Positions 55,494-64,000 of a stretch of DNA of 64,000 bases are shown here, in pieces. The stretch lies in the NCBI GenBank assembly GCA_015222165.1, contig JADFUS010000042.1, positions 1 to 64,000 of the forward strand, given 5' to 3'. The DNA comes from Bacteroidota bacterium. Its GTDB lineage: Bacteria; Bacteroidota; Bacteroidia; Bacteroidales; Rikenellaceae. The notes under the pieces are model-generated. The model saw only the letters and a list, made by a program, of their open reading frames with translations. It ran no database searches and was not told the origin of the DNA. Numbering within the stretch: the stretch's first letter is position 1; every line of letters starts with the position of its first letter. Made by a program: the position numbers and the translations under genes.

Positions 55494-55523
55494 AAGAGTG
55501 TAAAGATAATATAAATCTTTCAA

Positions 55524-55675
55524 TAAATATTTTTTTAAAAAAATTGACTTTTATTTATCATCATATCCTTTTTTTTATAACTTTGCAGAGCAATGCATAT
55601 GAAAACAATAAATTTGCATTAAACTTTATCAAGAAATAAGATAAAATAAATAATAAAAAAATAAAAATCGTTAAA
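55524..55675 (+). promoter_or_regulatory. Divergent intergenic region with -7 box at 55578-55585
   Basis: TAACTTTG (55578-55585) fits TAnnTTTG for the plus-strand operon that starts at 55676, giving a leader of about 85 nt. No good -33 box is visible. Nothing else is recognised in this AT-rich region. Confidence 0.4.
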
Positions 55676-56290
55676 ATGAAAACAATTTTAAAAGCCTGTT
55701 TACTTATTGTAATTATAGGTCTTGCATACTGGGCATACCGTATTCCAGCTGCTTCTCTTGAATTTCAAGCATCATTAGACTCTCGTCAAAAAGAGGTTGT
55801 TCAAAGTTTAAAAGACATTCGTGAAGCTGAGAAAGCTTACAAACGTAATTACAACAAATATACTGGAAGCTTCGATACACTTATCAATTTCCTTAAAAAC
55901 GACTCTTTAGTTTATGAAAGAGCTATGGGTTCTGAAGATGATTCAGTTGCTGTCGCAAAAGGTCTTGTGAAAGTTGAAAAAGTAACAATCGCTATTAAAG
56001 ATACTGTATTCTCAGGTCGTATTGTTGACTTTGAAAATCTTCGTTATATTCCTTTTAGCAATAAAAAAGAGTTTGAACTTGGTGCAACAGAAGTAAAAAC
56101 TGGACTTTCATCTGTAGTTGTTCCTATTTTTGAAGCTAAAGCATCGTTGATGTCTTTCTTAAAAGATTTGAAACAAGATCAAGAAATCATCAACCTATAC
56201 GATACTTACAAAGCTATGGATAAATATCCTGGTCTAAAAGTTGGTTCTTTAGATAAGCCAAACAATGATGCCGGTAACTGGGAAGATTAA
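55676..56290 (+). CDS. Conserved hypothetical membrane-anchored protein
   Basis: A 204-residue protein with one N-terminal membrane helix (about 5-20, LKACLLIVIIGLAYWAY) and a predicted coiled-coil-like segment (about 33-55). A soluble domain rich in beta propensity follows. I do not recognise a named domain, though the single helix followed by an amphipathic segment recalls pilin-like or secreted anchor proteins. It overlaps the DUF3822 gene, which in turn overlaps rsmD; I recall this triple from other Bacteroidales. The function is unknown. Confidence 0.7.
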   Translation: MKTILKACLLIVIIGLAYWAYRIPAASLEFQASLDSRQKEVVQSLKDIREAEKAYKRNYNKYTGSFDTLINFLKNDSLVYERAMGSEDDSVAVAKGLVKVEKVTIAIKDTVFSGRIVDFENLRYIPFSNKKEFELGATEVKTGLSSVVVPIFEAKASLMSFLKDLKQDQEIINLYDTYKAMDKYPGLKVGSLDKPNNDAGNWED

Positions 56291-57107
56291 TTTTAATAAA
56301 TTGGAGGAATCAAAATCAGTAATTTCTAAAAGTTATACTATGGAAGATATAGTTAAACTAAAAGAACAGTTTTCACTTAACGGTGAAAGACCAAAAAAAC
56401 TGAATGTGAACTCATCATATAGTTTGTCCATTCAGTATTCTCTGAGTGGACTTTCTTTTTATCGTCATGATACGGGATATTATATGAACTTCACTATCAA
56501 CACTGTTGAGGAGGCTTCAAACTTAATATCACTTTTGACAGATCAAGAGAGCGATTTGCTTTACGATCACACAAATCTTATATTCTGTTCTGATAGGTAT
56601 GTTGCCATACCTAAAGATTTATATGATTCTGCTTTAGATAATGACTATCTATATGCAAAAAATATTATTTGTCAAGAAAATGAAAAAATAATAACTTCGT
56701 CTTCTTGCAATATAATGTATATATACGTTATAGATAATAGTATAATCAAAAAAATTCGTGCTACATCTCCGATGGTGGATATAGTTCATACTCTGCAATT
56801 TCTTGTTGAATATGGGCAATGGAGAACAACTCAAAATGGGAAAACAGCTCTATATTTGTCTATCCATAATAACACGTTATGCTATGCAATATATGAGAAC
56901 AAAAAGCTCGTTGCCATGGATAGCATAAAAAATTGTGACTCTAACAAAATGGAAATAATCTTTTCTATAATAAATTCCAAATTTAATATTGAAAAAACAG
57001 AGTGTCTTTTTGACTATGAAGAAAAAATAGCTTCTGTTTCTAAAAAATATATTAAGAAAATGGATAAGATAGAATCGCAAAATTATTTTGAACAAAATTA
57101 CTTATAA
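56265..57107 (+). CDS. DUF3822 family protein
   Basis: A protein of up to 280 residues of the Bacteroidetes-specific DUF3822 family, thought to have an actin-like (ASKHA) fold. Recognition rests on its place directly before rsmD and on the SLSIQYSLSGLSFYRHD-like opening of the domain. The start is uncertain: ATG 56265 or 56268 (overlapping the upstream gene by 26 bp) or ATG 56341, which would remove about 25 weakly conserved residues. Its stop codon overlaps the rsmD start (TAATG). No function is established. Confidence 0.75.
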   Translation: MMPVTGKINFNKLEESKSVISKSYTMEDIVKLKEQFSLNGERPKKLNVNSSYSLSIQYSLSGLSFYRHDTGYYMNFTINTVEEASNLISLLTDQESDLLYDHTNLIFCSDRYVAIPKDLYDSALDNDYLYAKNIICQENEKIITSSSCNIMYIYVIDNSIIKKIRATSPMVDIVHTLQFLVEYGQWRTTQNGKTALYLSIHNNTLCYAIYENKKLVAMDSIKNCDSNKMEIIFSIINSKFNIEKTECLFDYEEKIASVSKKYIKKMDKIESQNYFEQNYL

Positions 57108-57637
57108 TGAGAATTATCAGTGGAGAATTTGGAGGAAGAATAATAAGTCCCCCTTCAAACTTTAAAGCAAGACCTACAACAGATTTTGCCAAAGAAAACT
57201 TATTTAACGTACTAAATAATAGGCTCGACTATGAAGAGTGCGATGTACTAGACCTCTTCGGAGGAACTGGAGGCATAGGCTATGAATTTGCGTCAAGAGG
57301 AGCTAAACAAGTAACTACTATAGAGATGGATTTTCATCATAGTAGATTTATTGAAGAGACCATAAAGAAGCTGAAAATAGAAAATATGAAAGTGGTGAAG
57401 ACCAATGTTTTTGTATTTATAAAAAGATTTAAAGCTACGTGGGACGTTGTTTTTGCTGACCCTCCCTACGCATTAGAAGGCATTGATGAACTTCCAAATT
57501 TAATATTTGAAAAAAAATTATTAAACGAAGGAGGATTATTTATTTTCGAACACTCGAAAGATAAAGATTATTCGTCACACCCTCACTTCAAAGAGAAACG
57601 CACCTACGGAAGTGTAAATTTCTCTTTCTTCCAATAA
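57107..57637 (+). CDS. rsmD: 16S rRNA (guanine966-N2)-methyltransferase
   Basis: A 176-residue methyltransferase with RIISGEFGGRII at the N-terminus, the SAM-binding DLFGGTGGIGYE, and the catalytic FADPPYAL. It methylates G966 of 16S rRNA. Last gene of the three-gene plus-strand operon, followed by the terminator at 57656-57693. Confidence 0.94.
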   Translation: MRIISGEFGGRIISPPSNFKARPTTDFAKENLFNVLNNRLDYEECDVLDLFGGTGGIGYEFASRGAKQVTTIEMDFHHSRFIEETIKKLKIENMKVVKTNVFVFIKRFKATWDVVFADPPYALEGIDELPNLIFEKKLLNEGGLFIFEHSKDKDYSSHPHFKEKRTYGSVNFSFFQ

Positions 57638-57655
57638 ATAGATTTACCCTAAAAT

Positions 57656-57693
57656 AAAACTACATTCATAACTAAAATTATGAATGTAGTTTT
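57656..57693. terminator. Bidirectional terminator between rsmD and ptuB
   Basis: AAAACTACATTCATA (57656-57670) pairs with TATGAATGTAGTTTT (57679-57693). It is A/T-flanked on both sides and contains the ptuB stop codon. Confidence 0.85.
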
Positions 57694-58346
57694 TTATTAA
57701 ACAAAGAATCAACCATGCTATAAAATTCACCTAAAGTATTATTTTTTTCTGCTAAATGCTTTGAAATTTCCTCTTCTAAAGTTAATATATGCTCATATAA
57801 AAAATCAATTATTTCTTTTCTCTTTTCTATTAATAATTCAGAATTTAAATTTAATATTTCTATAGTTTCAATTGCTCTATCATCGTTTTCATCTTTTGGT
57901 AATATTTCTCCTTCTAAACTATATATAAAATGCTTATCACAATCTTTTTCCAAAGGAGATATTAATTTATCAGAAAAATAATTACTTTTTTTATGTCCAC
58001 AATGTTCTTTATCTGAAGAACATTGTCCTTTATTCTTTGTACACGAAGCAAATAAATTAGTATATTCGAATTGCAATTCTGGAAACATAGAATTATCTTT
58101 AGGTCTAAAATGTTCTATATGAGAATCTTCCCTTTCTATATTAGAACCTTCCCTTTCTATATTAGAATCATCATTTATTAATCTACACTCACAATAACAA
58201 CACAATTTTTTTTGCTCACAAATTAAAGAATCCTTTAAAATTGCTTTTTCTGGATTCTTCAAATCATTATACTTCAAATTTGGATTATTATTCTTCCAAT
58301 CGGTAAATTCAATTGGTTCTATTTTATTTTTTATAATAAATTTCAT
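57678..58346 (-). CDS. ptuB: Septu HNH endonuclease PtuB
   Basis: A 222-residue HNH nuclease of the TIGR02646/PtuB type. Zinc-type cysteines are C49 and C52 (CCYCE). The catalytic block DSHIEHFRPK holds H76 and H79, then YTNLFASC, and further Cys/His (C109, C116, H118). Just before the HNH histidine, two exact seven-residue units (SNIEREG, SNIERED; residues 61-74) precede the similar SHIEHFR. It is coupled by a one-base overlap to the ATPase gene. In Septu, PtuB cuts DNA or RNA when PtuA senses phage; in type I systems the pair forms a complex. Confidence 0.87.
   Translation of the reverse strand: MKFIIKNKIEPIEFTDWKNNNPNLKYNDLKNPEKAILKDSLICEQKKLCCYCECRLINDDSNIEREGSNIEREDSHIEHFRPKDNSMFPELQFEYTNLFASCTKNKGQCSSDKEHCGHKKSNYFSDKLISPLEKDCDKHFIYSLEGEILPKDENDDRAIETIEILNLNSELLIEKRKEIIDFLYEHILTLEEEISKHLAEKNNTLGEFYSMVDSLFNKKLHS
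58128..58169. repeat. Tandem 21-bp repeat inside ptuB
   Basis: Two copies of a 21-bp unit (58128-58148 and 58149-58169) differ at one base. A third, shorter similar segment lies at 58113-58127 and encodes part of the HNH site. The unit is in frame (seven codons), so copy number changes would keep the reading frame. Confidence 0.85.
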
Positions 58347-59638
58347 TATAATCTTTCATCAAATTTAAATTCTATTATTTTACGAATTCTTACTAATTCT
58401 GGAGAATCAGAACAAATATTTACTAATCTAAAATATTCCTTTTTTACATCTTCAAAATTATCTTTTGATAATAATTCATAAACTTTGGCAATTTGCTTTG
58501 CTACTTCTTCTGGAATATCATTTTTCATTCCCATAACATCTTTCAAAATTATAGAAGAGGGCAATCCATATACAGAATCACTATTCGAAATTTCTATATT
58601 ATCACTATCATTTTTAATTATTCTTATATTCTCTTTTTTTACACTGTTAATAACATGAGGTGAATGTGTTGTAACAATAAATTGGACATTAGGAAATACT
58701 TCTATCAATTTAGGAACTATTTCAATTTGCCAATTTGGGTGTAAATGCAAATCTATTTCGTCTATCAACACTATACCTTCTCCTTGTAAAGGATCTTTTA
58801 AAGTTGGATTTGCCAATACCAATTTTCTACACAAATCACCTATTAATGCTATATAAATTTTTTCTCCATCTGATAATTGATCCACGAAAATTTTCTTTCC
58901 ATCTTTTTCTATTGTCATTTTAATAGGAGAACGTTGAACTTTAATATTTTTATAATGAGGTAAAAATATTTTCAATGCTTTTCTTACAGTATTTAGTTCT
59001 CTAATATGTGAACTTCCCACCATATGCCTTTTACCATCAATAAAAGAACTGTATGAAATTTCAATAATATTATTTCTTATCCTTTCATTTTCTATATCCT
59101 CTTGATTTCTATACCATTGAAAAAAAGATTTAAAATTAGCATCTCCATTTAGACTACTATTATAAGTATCTAAAAGACTAAAATTCACATTTTTAGCTCG
59201 TAAGGGGACATCAATAACTGCACGTCTAACTCCATAATAAGCAAAAATAGGCAAAGGGGTTAAAAATTCTTTTTTTTCTATTTCCGATTGGATTAAAGAA
59301 GTATATGAAGTTAAATTTTCTAAAAAATTTGTTTTCTTTTTTACTATACCAGATTTTGCTCTATTAGTAATAATAAATTTTTCTATTTCATCAAAATTAG
59401 CTATTATTTCTGAATCTCTTTCTCCATTACTTATTTCATTTTCAGAAATATACAACCCAGCACCTTTTGAATTTTTTATTCTTGCAATTATCCAACTAAA
59501 ACAAATAACTAAACCATTGAGAACAGATGTTTTACCTCCTCCGTTATCACCAACAATGACTGTCAATCTATCATTGAAATCTATTTTAACATCCTTAAAT
59601 CCTTTATAATTTACAAAATGTATATTATTTATTTTCAT
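58346..59638 (-). CDS. ptuA: Septu ATPase PtuA
   Basis: A 430-residue ABC/SMC-like AAA ATPase. Walker A is GDNGGGKTS (30-38), the signature motif LSDGEK lies mid-protein, Walker B is GIVLIDEIDLHLHP, and the H-loop is VTTHSPHVI. It is the upstream partner of PtuB, with a one-base overlap, matching Septu gene order. PtuA is thought to hold the nuclease in check and release it on nucleotide depletion during infection. The pair is AT-rich and sits between the housekeeping genes rsmD and ubiD. Confidence 0.88.
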   Translation of the reverse strand: MKINNIHFVNYKGFKDVKIDFNDRLTVIVGDNGGGKTSVLNGLVICFSWIIARIKNSKGAGLYISENEISNGERDSEIIANFDEIEKFIITNRAKSGIVKKKTNFLENLTSYTSLIQSEIEKKEFLTPLPIFAYYGVRRAVIDVPLRAKNVNFSLLDTYNSSLNGDANFKSFFQWYRNQEDIENERIRNNIIEISYSSFIDGKRHMVGSSHIRELNTVRKALKIFLPHYKNIKVQRSPIKMTIEKDGKKIFVDQLSDGEKIYIALIGDLCRKLVLANPTLKDPLQGEGIVLIDEIDLHLHPNWQIEIVPKLIEVFPNVQFIVTTHSPHVINSVKKENIRIIKNDSDNIEISNSDSVYGLPSSIILKDVMGMKNDIPEEVAKQIAKVYELLSKDNFEDVKKEYFRLVNICSDSPELVRIRKIIEFKFDERL

Positions 59639-59831
59639 AGTTATATTCTTAGTTAATACACAAATATATCCTTTATTTATTTATAATAAAAACATATCTG
59701 ATTAAAATTACAAAATTACCTTTATTTTTTAAAGATATTTATAGGCTAAGGAAAGTAGAAGAGACAAAACCACTATTATTGATAGCGCTTTTGACTCTTG
59801 CTTTGAGAATCTAACTGACTCTTTTATTATG
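59639..59831. other. Spacer between ptuA and the UbiD-family gene
   Basis: Holds a minus-strand -7 box TATATTTG (59668-59661) for ptuA, without a clear -33 box. Two copies of TGACTCTT lie 24 bp apart (59792-59799, 59816-59823). No gene, tRNA or element end is seen. Confidence 0.4.
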
Positions 59832-61688
59832 TTAATCAACTTTTTCAGCATCATTCCAAACTAATTGTTGATGTTTTTTTGAAGGCGACTCTATAAAATC
59901 TCCTATATTATAATCTTTCCAACGTTTATCTACAAGCTCTATTGTCTCTTTGTTCATTGTGACAACATTTGGCCATTCTCTAGAGAAACCATTTATTCCT
60001 CCGAACTTTGCTCGTGCATCAAAAACAAGCGTATTATAAACAACCGCTGTATCTCTGACAGCATCACAATTATTTCCTAACAACCACATAAGGGTTGAAT
60101 AATCTGCTATAGGCACGTTTTTATCGAACATTAATATAAACTTTACCCCTTTAACTTTATTTGTTTCTATAAAACATTTTGCCAATACTTTAAAATCGAC
60201 ATCTCGTGCAACTTTTAAAATTATTACACTCCAATCTTCTAAGGCTACTATATCTTCTATCTCGTCACAGCCCGTAACAGCCCTATAGACCATCGGAACA
60301 TTTTCTCGTATATATTCTCCTTCAAGTTTTTCTGTAGCATCTAAAGCCATTTTACCACCATAACCCAATACTGGAGCGGTATGGTCTAAAACATCTAAAG
60401 GACCTTTAGAAAAAATAACATCTTCGGGAATAGATATATTATTAACAACTTTTTTAAGTTCTTCGAGATTACTGAGTTTACCAGATAATGAAGATGTTAT
60501 AACAGAAAATTTGTTAAACATCATCTGACCAGCTCCCCACATAGAATTTGCTACTTTTGTTCCTTGACCAATATAACTTTTATTAATATTTAAGAAAGCC
60601 ATATTATGTGCCACACCCTCCATAGGCAACCACATATCGTTTATATCTGGTTGTATAATCGCTTTTATAGGCGAAAGGAAAATCTTTTCTGTAGCTTGAG
60701 CAATATAAGCGTCCTCTTGAGGAGGAATACCAACTATTGTCGCAGGATAAACCGCATCTTTACGATGAGTTATGCACGTAACATGGAATAGAGGATATTT
60801 ATCTTTTAAAGAGTAAAAACCTGTGTGATCGCCGAAAGCTCCTTCAACAACTTTTTCTTCGTCAACATCGACATAACCCTCAATAACGAAATCACAATCT
60901 GCAGGAACTTCTATATCATTTGTCAAACATTTCACAAGCTCCACAGCTTTACCACGGATAAATCCAGCAAGAAGATATTCGTCGAGATTATCGGGAAGAG
61001 GAGCAGTTGAGGAGTAGGTGTAAGCAGGATCACCACCCAATGCTATAGAAACGGGCATACGCTTTATACCTCGTTTTTTATATTCTTGATAGTGTCTTTC
61101 ACCCGTTTTATGTTTGTGCCAATGAAGCCCCGTAGTGTTATCGCTAAAAATTTGCATACGATACATTCCTACATTCCTACAACCCGTTTCAAGGTCTAAA
61201 GTATGAACCATAGGAAGCGTAATAAAACGCCCACCGTCATGAGGTGCACAAAAAAGAATAGGCAGGCGAGAAAGTTTTATCTCTTCGCCTTGCCATACTA
61301 TTTGTTGTGATGCTCCACGCCCTTTTTTGCGACGAGGAAACCACTTTGACGCTTCCGTAAGAAGAGGAAGCATCTTTAATTTATCATAAAAACTTTTTTT
61401 CGGAGAAGTTGCTTTATCAAAAAGGGCATCTATTTTAGTAGTAAAATCTTCTACTTTATCGACCCCCAAAGCCATAGCTATTCGGCGAGGAGAACCCATC
61501 ATATTCATAAGAACAGGGAATCCTTCGGGCGTATTCTCAAAAAGAATAGCCTTGCCACCATTTGGCTGTTTTGATAATCTATCTGTAATCTCTGCAATTT
61601 CGAGATGAGTATTTACTTGTTCCGTAACCCTCAACAACTCGCCATTAGCATCGAGTTTAGATATATATTCTCTTAAAGTTTTGTACAT
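59832..61688 (-). CDS. UbiD-family decarboxylase, probable menaquinone (MqnL-type) step
   Basis: A 618-residue prenyl-FMN-dependent decarboxylase of the UbiD family, with HWHKHKTGERHY, SIALGGDPA, and an EGAFGDHTGFY block near the active site. UbiD enzymes need a UbiX partner to make the cofactor; none is in the window. Because mqnD, mqnB and a deaminase are on this chromosome, the best role is decarboxylation of prenylated 1,4-dihydroxy-6-naphthoate in the futalosine pathway. Decarboxylation of another aromatic acid is possible. The gene overlaps gltX by 16 bp. Confidence 0.85.
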   Translation of the reverse strand: MYKTLREYISKLDANGELLRVTEQVNTHLEIAEITDRLSKQPNGGKAILFENTPEGFPVLMNMMGSPRRIAMALGVDKVEDFTTKIDALFDKATSPKKSFYDKLKMLPLLTEASKWFPRRKKGRGASQQIVWQGEEIKLSRLPILFCAPHDGGRFITLPMVHTLDLETGCRNVGMYRMQIFSDNTTGLHWHKHKTGERHYQEYKKRGIKRMPVSIALGGDPAYTYSSTAPLPDNLDEYLLAGFIRGKAVELVKCLTNDIEVPADCDFVIEGYVDVDEEKVVEGAFGDHTGFYSLKDKYPLFHVTCITHRKDAVYPATIVGIPPQEDAYIAQATEKIFLSPIKAIIQPDINDMWLPMEGVAHNMAFLNINKSYIGQGTKVANSMWGAGQMMFNKFSVITSSLSGKLSNLEELKKVVNNISIPEDVIFSKGPLDVLDHTAPVLGYGGKMALDATEKLEGEYIRENVPMVYRAVTGCDEIEDIVALEDWSVIILKVARDVDFKVLAKCFIETNKVKGVKFILMFDKNVPIADYSTLMWLLGNNCDAVRDTAVVYNTLVFDARAKFGGINGFSREWPNVVTMNKETIELVDKRWKDYNIGDFIESPSKKHQQLVWNDAEKVD

Positions 61689-63199
61689 TGTCCGATAGCA
61701 TTTATTCTATCAAGAGTATCTTTTTTACCTATAATAGACATTATTTGACACAAATCCGCCCCTGCATTTGTTCCTACAATAGCAAGACGAAGAGTATTCA
61801 TTATTTTACCCATAGGATATTCATTTGCCATAATCCATTGATGAAGAGCTTCGTGGATATTTTCTCCCGTAAAATCTTCAACTTCAGAAATAATTTTAGA
61901 TGCTTCAACTACACGTGCAGGATTTTCATCTTTATAAAATTTCTTAAACACTTTTTCATTATATGATGTAGGCGCAATAAAGAAATAACTTGCAAGCTCC
62001 CAAAAATCTGTCATCAACAAAGCACGTTCTTTTACTATAGCTGTAATTTTAAGTAGCTTAGCATCTTCACACTCTATTTTTTTATCATCAAGAACCTTGC
62101 TAAACTCTTTTGCAAGAACCTCATTTGGAGTCTCTTTTATATAATGTGCATTAAACCATTTTGCTTTTTCAGGATCAAAACGAGAACCAGACTTACCAAC
62201 TTTTTCTAAAGAGAACAAATCTATAAGCTCGTCCATAGATAAAATTTCTTGCTCAGTTCCTGGATTCCAACCTAAAAGAGCTATCATATTTATGAATGCC
62301 TCTGGAAGATAACCATCTTCACGATAACCTCTAGAAACACTTCCGTCAGGAGCATTCCATAATAAAGGGAAAACTGGGAAACCTAAAGAATCACCATCAC
62401 GTTTACTTAACTTACCTTTTCCACTTGGTTTAAGAAGCAAAGGAAGATGTGCAAATTGTGGCATAGATTCTGTCCACCCAAAAGCACGATAAAGCATAAC
62501 ATGAAGAGGAAGAGAAGGCAACCACTCTTCACCACGAATAACGTGAGAAATTTCCATTAGATAATCGTCAACGATATTTGCAAGGTGATAAGTAGGAAGT
62601 TTATCTACAGCCTTAAAAAGAACCTTATCATCTAATGTAGAACTATTTACTGTTACATCACCACGAATGATGTCTGTCATATGTATATCTTCATTTACTG
62701 GCATTTTGAAACGTACCACCCAATGATTTTCTTCTGTCAAACGACGTTCAACTTCCTCAGCAGGAAGAGATAGAGATGTAGCAAGAGTTTCACGAACTTT
62801 AGCATTATAAGAGAAAGTTTCGCCACGTTTTTCGTATTCGGAACGTACAGTTTTTAATTCCTCAGCAGTATCGAAAGCATAATAAGCATAATCATTTTCT
62901 ACAAGTTGCTTGGCATAAGCAAGATACATAGCACTACGCTCACTTTGGCGATAAGGAGCATGAGGTCCTCCAACCGAAACACCTTCGTCAATCTCAATAC
63001 CACACCATTTTAATGCTTCAATAACATATTTTTCTGCTCCTTCTACGAAACGTTGAGAATCTGTATCTTCAATACGAAGGATAAATTTACCACCGTTTTT
63101 ACGTGCAAAAAGATAATTATATAGGGCAGTTCTGACCCCTCCAATATGCAAAGCCCCTGTTGGACTTGGTGCAAAACGAACTCTTACTTCTTTACTCAT
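61673..63199 (-). CDS. gltX: Glutamyl-tRNA synthetase
   Basis: A 508-residue class I synthetase with the HIGH-type motif ALHIGG (HIG at 18-20), RIEDTD, and the KMSKS-type motif GKLSKRDG. It charges tRNA-Glu. The last 16 bases are shared with the start of the UbiD gene. Complete. Confidence 0.95.
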   Translation of the reverse strand: MSKEVRVRFAPSPTGALHIGGVRTALYNYLFARKNGGKFILRIEDTDSQRFVEGAEKYVIEALKWCGIEIDEGVSVGGPHAPYRQSERSAMYLAYAKQLVENDYAYYAFDTAEELKTVRSEYEKRGETFSYNAKVRETLATSLSLPAEEVERRLTEENHWVVRFKMPVNEDIHMTDIIRGDVTVNSSTLDDKVLFKAVDKLPTYHLANIVDDYLMEISHVIRGEEWLPSLPLHVMLYRAFGWTESMPQFAHLPLLLKPSGKGKLSKRDGDSLGFPVFPLLWNAPDGSVSRGYREDGYLPEAFINMIALLGWNPGTEQEILSMDELIDLFSLEKVGKSGSRFDPEKAKWFNAHYIKETPNEVLAKEFSKVLDDKKIECEDAKLLKITAIVKERALLMTDFWELASYFFIAPTSYNEKVFKKFYKDENPARVVEASKIISEVEDFTGENIHEALHQWIMANEYPMGKIMNTLRLAIVGTNAGADLCQIMSIIGKKDTLDRINAIGQCTKL

Positions 63200-63211
63200 T
63201 ATATTATTTTT

Positions 63212-63850
63212 TTATAATCCAACGAAAAATGAAACTATAATCGGAACAAGTATTGTTAATATTATACCGTGGAAAATAGATAATACAGCATACTCTTTAC
63301 CCGAGAATTTGGAAATTATAGGCAACGTTGTGTCCATACTTGTCGCACCTGCGGCAGCTATAGGAGCAAGTTTACCGAAAACTTTTACAAAAATAGGCGT
63401 TAATAATAACGTTAATATTTCACGCATTATATTAGACACAAGAGCTATAGTTCCCAACTCAGCACCCTTTACTTGACTTATTGTTATGCTCGAAAGAGAA
63501 TAGTATCCGAAACCAGACCCCACAGCAAGACTGTCATAAAGAGAAACCCCATTTAATAAAGGAGTTATAAGCGCAGAACCTAATAATGTACCTACTATTG
63601 TCCCTATTGGAACAAGCATAACTATAGGACTTTGATGACGCAACGCATCAAGTGCTTTTGTATCGCACCCCATTCCTACACCAACAAAAAACATAAGTGT
63701 AAGCATAGTATAATAGCCTAAATTTTCATTCTGTAAAAATTTAGCAAATATATTTACTGTTTCATTCTCTATCAGTCCAGTTCCAAAAACCCAAAATTGA
63801 AGCAATACTCCAATAAAAAAGACACAAACAATTGTTAAACTACCCTTCAT
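63212..63850 (-). CDS. Lysine exporter LysO family, C-terminal half
   Basis: A 212-residue membrane protein with about six hydrophobic segments. It has GVGMGCDTKALDAL, GSGFGYYSLSSITIS, and a GATSMDTTLPII block typical of the C-terminal part of LysO (DUF340). LysO exports lysine and toxic analogues. In Bacteroidales the protein is often split in two genes, and the next entry is the N-terminal half. Confidence 0.88.
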   Translation of the reverse strand: MKGSLTIVCVFFIGVLLQFWVFGTGLIENETVNIFAKFLQNENLGYYTMLTLMFFVGVGMGCDTKALDALRHQSPIVMLVPIGTIVGTLLGSALITPLLNGVSLYDSLAVGSGFGYYSLSSITISQVKGAELGTIALVSNIMREILTLLLTPIFVKVFGKLAPIAAAGATSMDTTLPIISKFSGKEYAVLSIFHGIILTILVPIIVSFFVGL

Positions 63851-64000
63851 ACTCTCTTTTCCTTTTAAGTTTTTGTATTAATTTATAGACAAGGAACGCC
63901 ATAATCATACTACCCAACATCGCACCAGCAGTGATTATTAAAGCATTAAGCCCAAGTGTAGGAAGATTATTCATAACTTTCTCATCTCCTCCCACGGATA
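63840..64000 (-). CDS. Lysine exporter LysO family, N-terminal half (partial)
   Basis: An open frame enters from the window end and stops with TAG at 63842-63840. The last residues include GGDEKVMNNLPTLGLNALI, the LysO N-terminal signature, followed by a membrane helix and a basic tail. The frame overlaps the C-terminal-half gene by 11 bp in a different register, so this is a true two-gene split rather than one interrupted frame. The 5' end lies outside the window. Confidence 0.8.
   Translation of the reverse strand, partial: SVGGDEKVMNNLPTLGLNALIITAGAMLGSMIMAFLVYKLIQKLKRKREYEG

Noticed and set aside
58128..58169. CRISPR-like repeat
   Set aside because: Two direct copies without spacers, inside a coding frame; not an array.
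59792..59823. Direct repeats marking a Septu insertion boundary
   Set aside because: The 8-bp TGACTCTT copies both lie on the same side of the pair and have no counterpart near 57640.

Overview
This window looks like a low-GC chromosome segment of an anaerobic member of the Bacteroidetes, most likely order Bacteroidales. Four observations support this. There is a SusC/SusD outer-membrane pair. Several promoters match the Bacteroidetes pattern TTTG-(about 19 nt)-TAnnTTTG. Genes lack Shine-Dalgarno signals. Protein families such as DUF3822, split LysO, a PASTA protein without a kinase and a Bacteroidales-type AlkD-like protein are present. NfnAB, Etf with an acyl-CoA dehydrogenase, and class I Hcp point to strict or near-strict anaerobic life. 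I cannot name the genus from the sequence.

Layout. 1-3.4 kb is accessory DNA: one unrecognised short ORF, a 67-bp perfect palindrome, a fragment resembling a tmRNA 3' end followed by an AT-rich hairpin (probable integration scar), and a membrane-anchored KAP-family NTPase. 3.6-13.2 kb is a nutrient-sensing and uptake locus on the minus strand: an outer-membrane barrel protein, a LytS-type histidine kinase, a LytTR response regulator, then a SusC/SusD pair with its own promoter. 13.3-34.3 kb is a long minus-strand run of housekeeping genes: rhomboid, holA, futalosine-pathway menaquinone genes, hemW, a deoxyhypusine-synthase-like enzyme, aroK, parC/parE, plsC, coaE, ybbR-like, rluD, PASTA protein, nfnBA, mnmA and kdsD. 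recQ and rsmA follow on the plus strand.

37.45-39.96 kb is a compact restriction-modification cassette (N4-type methyltransferase, divergent HTH protein, MvaI/BcnI-like endonuclease). It is bracketed by two 43-bp copies of the same transcription terminator. After it come an AlkD-like gene, a glycosyltransferase, and an etfB-etfA-acyl-CoA dehydrogenase operon. A nitrosative-stress module follows: hcp, an Fe-S protein and a divergent Crp/Fnr regulator with a clear dyad operator. Next are priA and dnaG, an Hsp20 with an odd Cys/Asp-rich insert, a RecD-like helicase, and a three-gene operon (unknown membrane protein, DUF3822, rsmD). 57.7-59.6 kb is a Septu-type defence pair (PtuA ATPase, PtuB HNH nuclease). 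The window closes with a UbiD-family decarboxylase, probably the late menaquinone step, then gltX and a split lysine exporter cut by the window end.

The most notable items are the terminator-bracketed restriction-modification cassette with its operator-like dyads, the Septu pair whose nuclease has an in-frame heptad duplication beside its active site, the tmRNA-like attachment scar with a long palindrome, the Hcp/regulator operator replacing a -33 box, and the Cys/Asp-rich insert in Hsp20. No complete tRNA, rRNA, insertion sequence or CRISPR array was seen.
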